This document shows, piece after piece, positions 56,308 to 63,600 of a stretch of DNA of 64,000 nucleotides (the first letter of the stretch is position 1; every line of letters starts with the position of its first letter). Origin of the DNA: Kitasatospora kifunensis (GTDB taxonomy: Bacteria > Actinomycetota > Actinomycetes > Streptomycetales > Streptomycetaceae); assembly GCF_014203855.1 (NCBI RefSeq), contig NZ_JACHJV010000001.1, positions 1,426,001-1,490,000 on the forward strand, read 5' to 3'. The notes under the pieces are model-generated. The model did no database searches. It worked only from the letters and a program-made list of their open reading frames with translations, and was not told where the DNA came from. The translations under genes and the position numbers were made by a program.

Positions 56308-57440
56308 CCGCCACCAATCAGGACCGTCCCGCTGCGCCGGGGCGGTCCTTCCCTGTCTCCGACCCCTGGGTCGCGGCGTTCGAGGCCGTCCCTCGCGCCC
56401 AGTTCCTGCCCGACCTGATGTGGGCACACGACATGGCCCGAGGCGCCAGCGTCCCTGTCGACCGCACGGCGGACCCGGGCGCCTGGAACGCTGCCGCGCA
56501 GGCCGACATCCCGATCGTCACCCAGTGGGACGACGGGCGGCACCGTGGCAGCCCGCCAGGCACAGTGCCGACCAGCTCGGCGAGCATGCCATCCGTCGTC
56601 GCGGCCATGCTGGACGACCTCGACGTGAGCCCAGGTATGCGCGTTCTGGAGATCGGCGCCGGTACCGGCTGGAACGCCGGGCTGCTCACGCACCGGCTCG
56701 GCGGCTCACAGGTCGTCAGCATGGAGGTGGATCCCGCCGTTGCCGAGACCGCCCGCCAGAACCTGGCTGCCAGCGGCCTCCATCCGACTGTGATCACTGG
56801 CGATGGCTATGCAGGCCACCCAGCCGGGGCCCCCTACGACCGGATCATCGCCACATGCGGCATGCGGCAGATTCCGCAGGCCTGGGTCGAGCAGCTCCGC
56901 CCCGGCGGCATCATCGTGGCCCCCTGGGGGACCCACTTCGAGAATGGCGACGCGCTCGTCCGACTGGCCATCTCCCAGGACGGCATCGCGGCTGGCCCTT
57001 TTCTGCGGCCGGTGGAGTTCATGAAGCTGCGCGCACAGCGTCTCCGCCCACCCCAGCATCCGGCCGAGTTCCCCGGCGACGCCGACACCAGCACCACGAC
57101 CCTGCGGCTGCCGTTCGGCCCGTGGGAGGCGTTCCCGTTCGCCGCCGGCCTGCGCCTGGATGGCGTGACCCACGTTGCTGGTCGCCGTGGCGACGAGCAG
57201 GCGGTGTGGCTGTACGGGCTCGCCGACCAGTCTTGGGCGGCCACGGTCTTCCGGGATGGTGTCGACCACGCCACGGTGTGGCAGTCGGGGCCTCGACGGC
57301 TCTGGGATGAGATCGAGGCCGCGTATCAGTGGTGGACGGCCGTGGGCCAGCCGGGCTTTGAGCGGTTCGGACTGACCGTCGATCAGGATGGCGAGCGGGC
57401 ATGGCTCGACCATCCCGCCAACCTCGTAAGGGCAAGGTGA
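56304..57440 (+). CDS. Protein-L-isoaspartate O-methyltransferase-like enzyme (RiPP-type PIMT)
   Basis: A 378-residue SAM-dependent carboxyl methyltransferase. The PIMT-type active-site segment is TVPTSSASMPSVVAAML (residues 88-103). SAM motif I is LEIGAGTGW (115-123), motif II contains EVDPAVAETA (141-150), then GDGY (166-169) and DRIIATCGMRQIP. The ~160-residue C-terminal extension beyond the PIMT core is shared with RiPP-modifying PIMTs, not with repair enzymes. It would methylate an Asp side chain of the overlapping 48-residue peptide, which then closes to aspartimide. No ATP-grasp or lanthionine synthetase is adjacent. Confidence 0.88.
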   Translation: MTATNQDRPAAPGRSFPVSDPWVAAFEAVPRAQFLPDLMWAHDMARGASVPVDRTADPGAWNAAAQADIPIVTQWDDGRHRGSPPGTVPTSSASMPSVVAAMLDDLDVSPGMRVLEIGAGTGWNAGLLTHRLGGSQVVSMEVDPAVAETARQNLAASGLHPTVITGDGYAGHPAGAPYDRIIATCGMRQIPQAWVEQLRPGGIIVAPWGTHFENGDALVRLAISQDGIAAGPFLRPVEFMKLRAQRLRPPQHPAEFPGDADTSTTTLRLPFGPWEAFPFAAGLRLDGVTHVAGRRGDEQAVWLYGLADQSWAATVFRDGVDHATVWQSGPRRLWDEIEAAYQWWTAVGQPGFERFGLTVDQDGERAWLDHPANLVRAR

Positions 57441-57443
57441 CCC

Positions 57444-57611
57444 GTGCAGGGATGGGTGAACCCGAAGTACCGCGAGGCGGTCACCTCCGTCCGGCAACTG
57501 CCGCGCACGCCATGGCGTGACGGCAGGCTCCGGCCCCGCGGCGCCGTCATGGCCGTCGGCAATGCGATCTACGTGGTCCGGCCAGCCGAGGGCAAGCCAA
57601 CTACGGAGTAG
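57444..57611 (+). CDS. Small protein downstream of the PIMT gene
   Basis: A 55-residue basic protein (MQGWVNPKYREAVTSVRQLP, VMAVGNAIYVVRPAEGKPTT). It starts 3 bp after the methyltransferase stop, with AAGG upstream, and ends before a strong terminator, so the three genes form one operon. It could assist or protect against the peptide. The function is unknown. Confidence 0.62.
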   Translation: MQGWVNPKYREAVTSVRQLPRTPWRDGRLRPRGAVMAVGNAIYVVRPAEGKPTTE

Positions 57612-57629
57612 AGCCAGCCCGAGCATGAC

Positions 57630-57664
57630 GAAGGCGCCCACCGCGACTTGCGGTGGGCGCCTTC
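57630..57664 (+). terminator. Terminator of the RiPP-like operon
   Basis: A 15-bp perfect stem (GAAGGCGCCCACCGC pairing with GCGGTGGGCGCCTTC) with loop GACTT, 18 bp after the 55-residue gene. It may also serve the convergent GntR gene. Confidence 0.82.
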
Positions 57665-57678
57665 ATCGCTGCCCCCGA

Positions 57679-58458
57679 TCAGCCGGTGCGCGGCCAAGCG
57701 GCGGAAGAGTCGCGCTGAACCTGGTACGCCAGCGCGAATCGCTCGCCTGACATGCGGGTTTCGTTCACCTCAATGGCGATGGTCTCGTCACCGCGCCGGA
57801 TATGACTGGTACGGGTAACGACGAGGACCGGGATCGCCTTCGAGATCTTCAGGGCCGCCTGCTCCTCCTCCGTGGGCGAGCGAGTCCAAGCCGCTTCGTC
57901 CCAGCTGATCGGCGCCTTGAAGTATTCTTCGGCCCGGTCATAGATCCCGCCCGGGCCGGGCTTCTCGGCCCCCAGCGCGGGGATCTCTCCGACCAGGGCC
58001 ACCGGGATGTAGCTGCTAGCGAGTTGGAGGACCTGCTTCGGCGTGGGCGGCCCCATCCGGCGATCTCGGACGAGGACGTCCTGTCCGCGCGGCACGCCGA
58101 GGATGTCGGCGACGTGGTCGGGCGGGACAGCAAGTCCGCGGGTCGGCGCCTCGATGGCCACCCAGTCTTTTGCGTTCTGATCGAAGAAGTAGCCGATCTC
58201 GTCGCGGTAGACCGTGCGGTCCCGGACGACGATGCGGCTACGCGGACGCTCGCGCACGTAGGCCCCCTGTCGGCCACGGATCTCCACGTAGCCGTCAGCC
58301 GCCAGCGCGCGGACGGACTTCATGGCAGTACCCCTGTGGACACCGTACCGTTCGGCGATCTCCTCCCCTGAGGGCAACTTAGAGCCGGGGCCAAACTCGC
58401 CGGCCTCGATCGCCGCCCGCAATTCATCTGCGACACGGCGGGTCTGATCCCCGGTCAT
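57679..58458 (-). CDS. GntR/HutC-family regulator with UTRA domain
   Basis: A 259-residue repressor. The N-terminal winged helix reads LRAAIEAGEFGPGSKLPSGE, IAERYGVHRGTAMKSVRALA, DGYVEIRGRQGAYVRE. A UTRA-type effector domain follows from about residue 90, with PVLVVTRTSHIRRGDETIAI and FALAYQVQRD at the end. Integrative elements and plasmids of Streptomyces use such proteins (KorSA/TraR type) to repress transfer genes. It diverges from the small-gene train leading to the SpdB-like genes, supporting that role. Confidence 0.88.
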   Translation of the reverse strand: MTGDQTRRVADELRAAIEAGEFGPGSKLPSGEEIAERYGVHRGTAMKSVRALAADGYVEIRGRQGAYVRERPRSRIVVRDRTVYRDEIGYFFDQNAKDWVAIEAPTRGLAVPPDHVADILGVPRGQDVLVRDRRMGPPTPKQVLQLASSYIPVALVGEIPALGAEKPGPGGIYDRAEEYFKAPISWDEAAWTRSPTEEEQAALKISKAIPVLVVTRTSHIRRGDETIAIEVNETRMSGERFALAYQVQRDSSAAWPRTG

Positions 58459-58553
58459 CCGTCCTCCTCGCGGTTAGTCATGGCGCGTTTCTTTCTCTTA
58501 GGCTATCCCAGAGCACGTGGTGCATGCTACGGTCTAGCTGTACCAACCAGAAC

Positions 58554-58587
58554 GGCCCCGACAGGTGATAGCGCACCGGTCGGGGCC
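58554..58587 (+). promoter_or_regulatory. Leader hairpin / operator before the small-gene train
   Basis: GGCCCCGAC (58554-58562) pairs with GTCGGGGCC (58579-58587). Inside the loop GGTG pairs with CACC, giving a stacked double stem. It lies between the GntR gene and the gene at 58627 and could be an attenuator or a protein-binding site. Confidence 0.6.
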
Positions 58588-58626
58588 CAGATCAGCCCAC
58601 CCTGCGTCAACAGGAAGGCCGGTCCA

Positions 58627-58866
58627 ATGACCGATCGTAGTGCCGCTACAAGCCGTAGCACATCCCAGGGGGCCCTTGAAGACCCCAGCTTCACCCCTCC
58701 GGTCCCGTCGCCCGCCGATGCGCTTGACGCGGCCCAGGCCGAACTGAACGCCCTCGCCGCCGGCATCAACGACCGCAGCCTCGACGGAGACCAGCGGTAC
58801 GACCTCCTGCAGGACATCCAGTCGGCCGCAGGCCGTCTCGACGAGCTGAAGCGGGGCCCCCAGTGA
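58627..58866 (+). CDS. Small hypothetical protein
   Basis: A 79-residue protein: a Ser/Thr-rich start (TDRSAATSRSTSQGALEDPS) and a helical end (AAQAELNALAAGINDRSLDG, LLQDIQSAAGRLDELKRGPQ). ATG 58627, with AGGAAGG upstream. First gene of the right-hand train. Confidence 0.65.
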   Translation: MTDRSAATSRSTSQGALEDPSFTPPVPSPADALDAAQAELNALAAGINDRSLDGDQRYDLLQDIQSAAGRLDELKRGPQ

Positions 58867-58970
58867 TGCTCGCCGCGCTCCTCATCCTGATCATCATCAG
58901 CACCGGCGCCATGTGGCTCTACCACTGCCACGGCCGCACCTTCGAGCGCAACCCGAAGGACTCGCAGTGA
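58866..58970 (+). CDS. Single-helix membrane microprotein
   Basis: A 34-residue peptide with one membrane helix (LAALLILIIISTGAMWLY) and a basic tail. Coupled by TGATG upstream and GTGA downstream. The function is unknown. Confidence 0.6.
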   Translation: MLAALLILIIISTGAMWLYHCHGRTFERNPKDSQ

Positions 58971-59128
58971 GCGTCGACACCGGCCACACGATGGGCCTGA
59001 CCCGCGCCGAGATCGCTGCGGCCCTGCGCGGCACCCCCGCCGACGAACCCGCACCGACCACCAGCTGGTCGTGGGACAAGCCCGACACCCGCCCCGCAGC
59101 GTGGGCCGCTTCCGGAGAGGACAAGTAG
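58967..59128 (+). CDS. Small hypothetical protein
   Basis: A 53-residue protein (SVDTGHTMGLTRAEIAAALR, TTSWSWDKPDTRPAAWAASG). GTGA overlap upstream. The function is unknown. Confidence 0.6.
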   Translation: MSVDTGHTMGLTRAEIAAALRGTPADEPAPTTSWSWDKPDTRPAAWAASGEDK

Positions 59129-59130
59129 CC

Positions 59131-59439
59131 GTGCCCATCACTTTCCACGAACTCATCGCCGCCCACAGCGAGATGCTCGCCCGCATCGCCTGCGGATCGA
59201 TCGCCACCGAACCCGTCGCGTTCGTTTGCCAGCTCGGTGAGCTTGTCGACGACTCCGACCTCCGCGACAACCCGAGTTTCGAGGGCACCGCCGAGAGTCT
59301 CCGGGCTGCCGTCACGCTCCTCGCTGAGGCCCTCGACCGGCCCGCCAGCAGCCAGGCGCAGATCGATTTCCTGCAGGCCGCGGACAAGCACCTGCACGAC
59401 CTCGCCGCCGACGCGATCGCCCGAAGGAGCAGCAAGTGA
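59131..59439 (+). CDS. Helical hypothetical protein (paralogue of 60212)
   Basis: A 102-residue protein (TFHELIAAHSEMLARIACGS, SLRAAVTLLAEALDRPASSQ, DFLQAADKHLHDLAADAIA). It aligns along its length with the product of 60212 (ELIANHADMLADLF; AANYLAEALEDPRREAQ; RADKQLCVIDAMALA), so the two are tandem paralogues. GTG start. The function is unknown. Confidence 0.66.
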   Translation: MPITFHELIAAHSEMLARIACGSIATEPVAFVCQLGELVDDSDLRDNPSFEGTAESLRAAVTLLAEALDRPASSQAQIDFLQAADKHLHDLAADAIARRSSK

Positions 59440-59672
59440 CCACCGAGACCTGGCCCGAGGGCGTGATCGCCCGCTACATGACCATGGTGGGCCTCGCCCT
59501 CGCCGACCCCAACATCACCGTTGACCTCATCAACGACGGCGGCGAAGCCATCTGCCGCGGCTGCGGCAAGGACTGGCCCAATCCCAACTACCCGTTCACC
59601 GTGCGGCAGTGGGCCGAGTCCCACGCCGAGACCTGCCGAGCCCTGCCCGATCCGAACGGGGCCCAGCGGTGA
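59436..59672 (+). CDS. Small hypothetical protein with CxxC
   Basis: A 78-residue protein (TTETWPEGVIARYMTMVGLA, CRGCGKDWPNPNYPFTVRQW, HAETCRALPD). CRGC plus H-x3-C suggests one zinc site. Coupled by GTGA at both ends. Confidence 0.66.
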   Translation: MTTETWPEGVIARYMTMVGLALADPNITVDLINDGGEAICRGCGKDWPNPNYPFTVRQWAESHAETCRALPDPNGAQR

Positions 59673-59797
59673 GCGACCACATCAACGGTGGCTACGGGCA
59701 GCCGCTTCAAGCCCCGGCTGGCGGCAACCCACCCCAGTGCCAGACCAGTCAGCCCACCCCGCCCCCGCAGATCGAGGCCCCGAAGGAGCAGAAGTGA
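59669..59797 (+). CDS. Small Pro/Gln-rich peptide
   Basis: A 42-residue peptide (SDHINGGYGQPLQAPAGGNP, then PQCQTSQPTPPPQIEAPKEQ), unstructured by composition. Coupled at both ends by GTGA. The function is unknown. Confidence 0.52.
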   Translation: MSDHINGGYGQPLQAPAGGNPPQCQTSQPTPPPQIEAPKEQK

Positions 59798-60063
59798 CCA
59801 CCTACGAGTACGCGATCACGATCGACATCCCCGGCCCGCACAAGCCCAACCCGCGCATCCCCGAGCAGACCCAGAACCTGAACGCCACCCGAACCCAGTA
59901 CGCGTCCGGCGAGGTTGACCTCGCCGACAGCTTCGACCCGGCTTCCAGCGCGGACGTGGCCGTTGTCGCCAAGGGCCTCGTCAGCGACGTCTCCGGCCCG
60001 AAGTACGCCGGCAAGACCGTCACGGTCCGCGAGCTCACGCTCACCCCGAAGGAACGGCAGTGA
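59794..60063 (+). CDS. Small hypothetical protein
   Basis: An 89-residue protein (TTYEYAITIDIPGPHKPNPR, DPASSADVAVVAKGLVSDVS, TVTVRELTLTPKERQ), beta-rich. GTG with AAGGAGCAGAA upstream. The function is unknown. Confidence 0.65.
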   Translation: MTTYEYAITIDIPGPHKPNPRIPEQTQNLNATRTQYASGEVDLADSFDPASSADVAVVAKGLVSDVSGPKYAGKTVTVRELTLTPKERQ

Positions 60064-60215
60064 ACGTCAACGTCACCTGGCACCCGGCCGACGATCCGGG
60101 CGGCCGCCCCGCCACTGAGCAGGAGATCACCGATTTCCTCGCCAGCATGACCGCTCTCGACGGCACCAACTACGTCGACATCTACCAGCAGACCATCGAG
60201 GAGGGCTGGGAATGA
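60060..60215 (+). CDS. Small hypothetical protein
   Basis: A 51-residue acidic protein (NVNVTWHPADDPGGRPATEQ, EITDFLASMTALDGTNYVDI). GTGA overlap upstream and ATGA overlap downstream. The function is unknown. Confidence 0.6.
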   Translation: MNVNVTWHPADDPGGRPATEQEITDFLASMTALDGTNYVDIYQQTIEEGWE

Positions 60216-60499
60216 CCGCGAAGATCACCACGACGGCGGAGCTGATCGCCAATCACGCCGACATGCTCGCCGACCTCTTCGGGGAACCGGCCAGCGCCAA
60301 TCCCACCGAGCTCATCAGCCAGCTCGAAACGGTCGCCTCCGTGTACGAGGCGACCTCGATGACCACCGACGCGGCCGACGCCCTCAGCAAGGCCGCCAAC
60401 TACCTGGCGGAAGCCCTTGAAGACCCCCGCCGTGAGGCGCAGTTGATTCGCCGAGCCGACAAGCAGCTGTGCGTCATCGACGCGATGGCGCTGGCCTGA
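60212..60499 (+). CDS. Helical hypothetical protein (paralogue of 59131)
   Basis: A 95-residue protein (TAKITTTAELIANHADMLAD, PTELISQLETVASVYEATSM, AADALSKAANYLAEALEDPR). It matches the 59131 product over its whole length, indicating a local duplication separated by four small genes. The function is unknown. Confidence 0.66.
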   Translation: MTAKITTTAELIANHADMLADLFGEPASANPTELISQLETVASVYEATSMTTDAADALSKAANYLAEALEDPRREAQLIRRADKQLCVIDAMALA

Positions 60500-60511
60500 A
60501 AGGAAACCCTG

Positions 60512-60661
60512 ATGCGCGAGCACGTCACCCTCGACGACGACACGCCGTTCACCGAGACCGATTTCGAGCAGGTTCGGGAGCTCAGCGTCGCTGTGCACCA
60601 CGCCGACCAGGACATCCCGAGGCTGGCCGACGAGGCCATCTACCGGCTTACCGGCCTGTAG
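60512..60661 (+). CDS. Small acidic protein
   Basis: A 49-residue protein (REHVTLDDDTPFTETDFEQV, ELSVAVHHADQDIPRLADEA). AAAGGAAACC lies before the ATG. The function is unknown. Confidence 0.58.
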   Translation: MREHVTLDDDTPFTETDFEQVRELSVAVHHADQDIPRLADEAIYRLTGL

Positions 60662-60811
60662 GTGAGTGCCTGCCACGAGCATGCCGAGGACGACCGCTCA
60701 GTCGCCACCGCCCTCGGCAGGCCCGCGCCTGCACACCACGACGACCCGCAAGTCCTGACCAACGCGACCGACTTGATCCGAATCCTCGGCTACCAGCCCG
60801 AAGCCGCTTGA
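60662..60811 (+). CDS. Small hypothetical protein
   Basis: A 49-residue protein (SACHEHAEDDRSVATALGRP, DPQVLTNATDLIRILGYQP). The GTG abuts the upstream TAG. The function is unknown. Confidence 0.52.
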   Translation: MSACHEHAEDDRSVATALGRPAPAHHDDPQVLTNATDLIRILGYQPEAA

Positions 60812-60823
60812 AAGGCCACCACC

Positions 60824-61003
60824 ATGACCGCCGAGCACATCACCCCTGTCACCTACGAGATCACCACCCCCGGCCGCACGATCACCGGCAACGCCACCGT
60901 CTTCGGCTCGATCGAGCACCGCGAGACCGTCGCCGCCCTCACCCAGCACCACCACCTCGACCTCGCCGAGATCACCGTCCAGCTCAGCACCATCGCGGCG
61001 TGA
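60824..61003 (+). CDS. Small hypothetical protein
   Basis: A 59-residue protein (TAEHITPVTYEITTPGRTIT, VFGSIEHRETVAALTQHHHL), beta-rich with a His triplet. GAAAGG lies before the ATG, and its stop overlaps the next GTG. Confidence 0.58.
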   Translation: MTAEHITPVTYEITTPGRTITGNATVFGSIEHRETVAALTQHHHLDLAEITVQLSTIAA

Positions 61004-61368
61004 CGGTCGCCCCCGACGGCGCCGGCTACCACAACCTCGCCGGCGCCCCCGTCACCACTCAGCTCTACCTCGTCGGCCAGTACACCTGCGGCGGCTGCGG
61101 CCTCACCGAGACAGTTACCACTGAGCAACTGGGCGGCGCTCAACCACGCCAAGACCTGCGAAGGGGAACCCCAATGATCAACCGTGAGAAGTACCCGCTG
61201 CTGGGCGCCGCGGCCGATGCCCTGGACGCCGGCGACTCCAAGCGTGCTGACGCCCTGGTCCGTGCCGCCGAGATCGCGGGCACCCCCGCTGAGAAGGCTG
61301 CACTGGCGACCACCGACAGGCTCATCGCAGCCGCTGACCAGCTCATCGCGGGCACGGCCGACCAGTAA
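61000..61368 (+). CDS. Hypothetical protein
   Basis: A 122-residue protein: a CxxC-containing first part (YTCGGCGLTETVTTEQLGG) and a helical second part (REKYPLLGAAADALDAGDSK, KAALATTDRLIAAADQLIAG). An internal ATG at 61174 with GAAGGGG could start a separate 64-residue protein. Confidence 0.62.
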   Translation: MTVAPDGAGYHNLAGAPVTTQLYLVGQYTCGGCGLTETVTTEQLGGAQPRQDLRRGTPMINREKYPLLGAAADALDAGDSKRADALVRAAEIAGTPAEKAALATTDRLIAAADQLIAGTADQ

Positions 61369-61397
61369 TCACCATCATCAGAAACCAAGGAGCCGAA

Positions 61398-61817
61398 ATG
61401 ACCGAGGCCTTCGAAACCGTCCGCCGCACAGCAGACGCAGTGGTCGTCACAGCCGATGGCCGCAATCTGCTGCTGATCGAGCGCGACTGGCCGCCCTTCG
61501 AGGGGGCCTGGGCCCTCCCCGGCGGCCACGTAGACAGGGGGGAAACGAGCCGCGCCGCAGCCGCCCGCGAGCTGCTCGAGGAAACCGGAATCCTCCTGGC
61601 CACCAACGAGCTGGCCCAGATCGGCGTCTGGGACCAGCCTGGCCGGGACCCGCGCGGCAGGTACGTCACCGTCGCCTACCTCGCCGTCGTCCCGGCTGGC
61701 ACCCCGATCATCGCCGGGGACGACGCCCGCGCCGCCCGCTGGTGGCCGATCAACTCCCTGCCGCCGCTCGCATTCGACCACGCGGACATCATCGCCGCCG
61801 CCCTCACCCGCCGCTAA
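61398..61817 (+). CDS. Nudix hydrolase
   Basis: A 139-residue pyrophosphohydrolase with an intact Nudix box starting GGHVDRGETSRAAARELLEE-like at residue 48 (G-x5-E-x7-R-E-L-x-E-E-x-G). It is MutT/NadM-like in size and acts on nucleoside diphosphates linked to X; the substrate is not evident. AAGGAG precedes the ATG. It could sanitise nucleotides or process NAD or capped RNA ends for the element. Confidence 0.92.
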   Translation: MTEAFETVRRTADAVVVTADGRNLLLIERDWPPFEGAWALPGGHVDRGETSRAAAARELLEETGILLATNELAQIGVWDQPGRDPRGRYVTVAYLAVVPAGTPIIAGDDARAARWWPINSLPPLAFDHADIIAAALTRR

Positions 61818-61862
61818 CCAGCCAACCGCTCCACTAGGGGCCCCGATCGCCACGAGGACACC

Positions 61863-62852
61863 GTGAAGTACCGCGCCGAAGATCGAACCCGCCTGATCCC
61901 GCACACCATCGACGGCATCACCGAGATGGTCCCGGAGGACTACACCGTCCACGTGCCCGTCCCACCCCATGACTGGGACCGCATCATCCTCACCGCCGCC
62001 ACTGCGGCCACCGCGGCCATCCTCACGGCGTCCGTCGTCTGGTCCACCAGTAGCGTCGGCGCGCTTCTCGGCCGGTCTGTCGAATCCGCCATCGCCTACG
62101 GCGCGGCTAGCGTCTTCGACCTCGTCTGGATCGTCTGTATGGCCGTCGAATGGCTGAACCGCTATAACCCCCGCGGCGCCGTCCTCCCCCGCCGCGCCGG
62201 CCACATTGCACTCGTGATCGCTATGGCCGCGGTGTGCACCAACGGCTGGCTCACTGGGGGCGTCGCCCCCGGCATCATCGGCGCGGCCGTCTCCGCCCTC
62301 GCTAAGGGCACCTGGACCATCGTCATGAAGCACACCGCCAAGCCGCTGGACCCGCTCACACAGGGCTGGGTGGACCGGCAGATGTCCGAAGCAGGCGGCC
62401 GCCTCGCCCTCGGCTCCGTCCGCCGCCAGGTCGCGCGGGCCGACGGACAGTACGCCGCCCAGATCGCCGCCCTCACCCCGGACGGGCCGGACACGGACAA
62501 CGGACAGCCGGACACCGTGTCCGGGACAGTCCGGGCAGCTGTCCGCGCCGCCCTCACCACCATGCCCGGCGCCGCCCCCGACGAGATCGTCCGACAGCTG
62601 GCCCACGCCGGGATCCACACCGATGAGGACACCGTCCGACGCCTGTCCGGACAGCAGGACAGCACGTCAGGGAAGGTGCTGCGTCTCACCGCCACCGCCG
62701 GGCCGAGCATCGCGGACACCATCCGGACACAGGTATCCGCAGGCGTGTCCGACCCGGTCGCTGTCCTCGCCCAAGTCCGGACTGTCCACGGATCCGATGT
62801 CCGCGCGGACACCGTCCTGCGGACACTGCGCCGGATCTCCCGCACCGCCTGA
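61863..62852 (+). CDS. DUF2637 membrane protein (plasmid spread/transfer type)
   Basis: A 329-residue protein with four hydrophobic helices between residues 38 and 160 (IILTAATAATAAILTASVVW, FDLVWIVCMAVEWLNRY, HIALVIAMAAVCTNGWLTGG). That is the DUF2637 domain found in integrative elements and plasmids of Streptomyces near transfer genes. The C-terminal ~150 residues are cytoplasmic and wHTH-like (PDEIVRQLAHAGIHTDEDTV), and their DNA is crowded with GGACA/TGTCC. GTG start. It probably acts in intramycelial spread. Confidence 0.85.
   Translation: MKYRAEDRTRLIPHTIDGITEMVPEDYTVHVPVPPHDWDRIILTAATAATAAILTASVVWSTSSVGALLGRSVESAIAYGAASVFDLVWIVCMAVEWLNRYNPRGAVLPRRAGHIALVIAMAAVCTNGWLTGGVAPGIIGAAVSALAKGTWTIVMKHTAKPLDPLTQGWVDRQMSEAGGRLALGSVRRQVARADGQYAAQIAALTPDGPDTDNGQPDTVSGTVRAAVRAALTTMPGAAPDEIVRQLAHAGIHTDEDTVRRLSGQQDSTSGKVLRLTATAGPSIADTIRTQVSAGVSDPVAVLAQVRTVHGSDVRADTVLRTLRRISRTA
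62489..62825. repeat. Cluster of GGACA/TGTCC pentamers
   Basis: By hand count 19 copies of GGACA or its complement TGTCC fall in ~337 bp, in several codon frames, inside the 3' part of the DUF2637 gene. Candidate roles are a DNA-binding array for transfer, partition or replication. Codon preference for Asp-Thr and Val-Arg pairs could explain part of it. Confidence 0.55.
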
Positions 62853-62889
62853 ACGACCCGAACCGCCACACGCTGACGAAGGAAAGATC

Positions 62890-63459
62890 ATGACCGGCAA
62901 CGACTCGATCTACAATGACGCGGCGTTCGATATCACGAGCGTCCCGTCATGGAAGTCCCCGCCACTGCACGGCGCCTATGCCCCGAACGCGAAGCTCTCC
63001 TCGCGGGCGAAGGCCGGGATCGCCGCAGGCGGGGTCATCCTCGCCGCCACCGGCATGATCGCCTACTCGGACTACGCGTCGTCCCAAGCTGACGCCCATG
63101 TGAAGGCCGCTCAGATCGCCCTGCAGCAGTCCCAGCTGGACCTGCAGCGCCAGCAGCAGGAGGCCGCGCAGGCCGCTACCGCCGGCCAGGAGACCCAGGC
63201 CGAGCAGGCCCGGCGTCAGGCCGTCCAGGACTGCGTTGCGAAGGCCTCCGGGGACAGCATGAACGCGGTCTCCCAGTGCTCCGCCGCCTTCCCGGCGATC
63301 ACCTCGCCCGGCATGTCGACGGCCTCCGACACGGTCGCCAGCAGTAAGTCCTCGGCGGCCGGATCCGACGTCGGGCTCGTCGTTCTCGGCTCCGTCGGGG
63401 CGGTCATGGCGGTGGGCTGGGCGAAGAAGCGGTTCGGCCACCGGGCTCCTTCTCTGTAA
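62890..63459 (+). CDS. SpdB-like membrane protein
   Basis: A 189-residue protein: a Pro/Gly start, a membrane helix (AGIAAGGVILAATGMIAYSD), a Gln/Ala coiled coil (ALQQSQLDLQRQQQEAAQAA), a Cys-containing region (DCVAKASGDSMNAVSQCSAA) and a C-terminal hydrophobic helix with a basic end (VGLVVLGSVGAVMAVGWAKK). The layout resembles spread proteins encoded beside DUF2637 genes. GAAAGATC precedes the ATG. Confidence 0.72.
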   Translation: MTGNDSIYNDAAFDITSVPSWKSPPLHGAYAPNAKLSSRAKAGIAAGGVILAATGMIAYSDYASSQADAHVKAAQIALQQSQLDLQRQQQEAAQAATAGQETQAEQARRQAVQDCVAKASGDSMNAVSQCSAAFPAITSPGMSTASDTVASSKSSAAGSDVGLVVLGSVGAVMAVGWAKKRFGHRAPSL

Positions 63460-63556
63460 CACGATGTGACCTCCCCCCACCCGCCTCCCGCTCGCAAATG
63501 AGCCCCCAATGCCACCCCTTGGCTGTTCAAATGCCGTCTCGGGGGATTCTCCGGCC

Positions 63557-63574
63557 GGGTGGGGGGTGGGTGGG
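63557..63574 (+). other. G-quadruplex-forming motif
   Basis: GGGTGGGGGGTGGGTGGG has at least four G-tracts separated by single T loops, the most stable quadruplex pattern. It lies 27 bp upstream of the last gene. A C-rich counterpart (CTCCCCCCACCC) lies at about 63470. Confidence 0.6.
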
Positions 63575-63600
63575 TGACTACCAGCAGTGAGGTATTCGAG

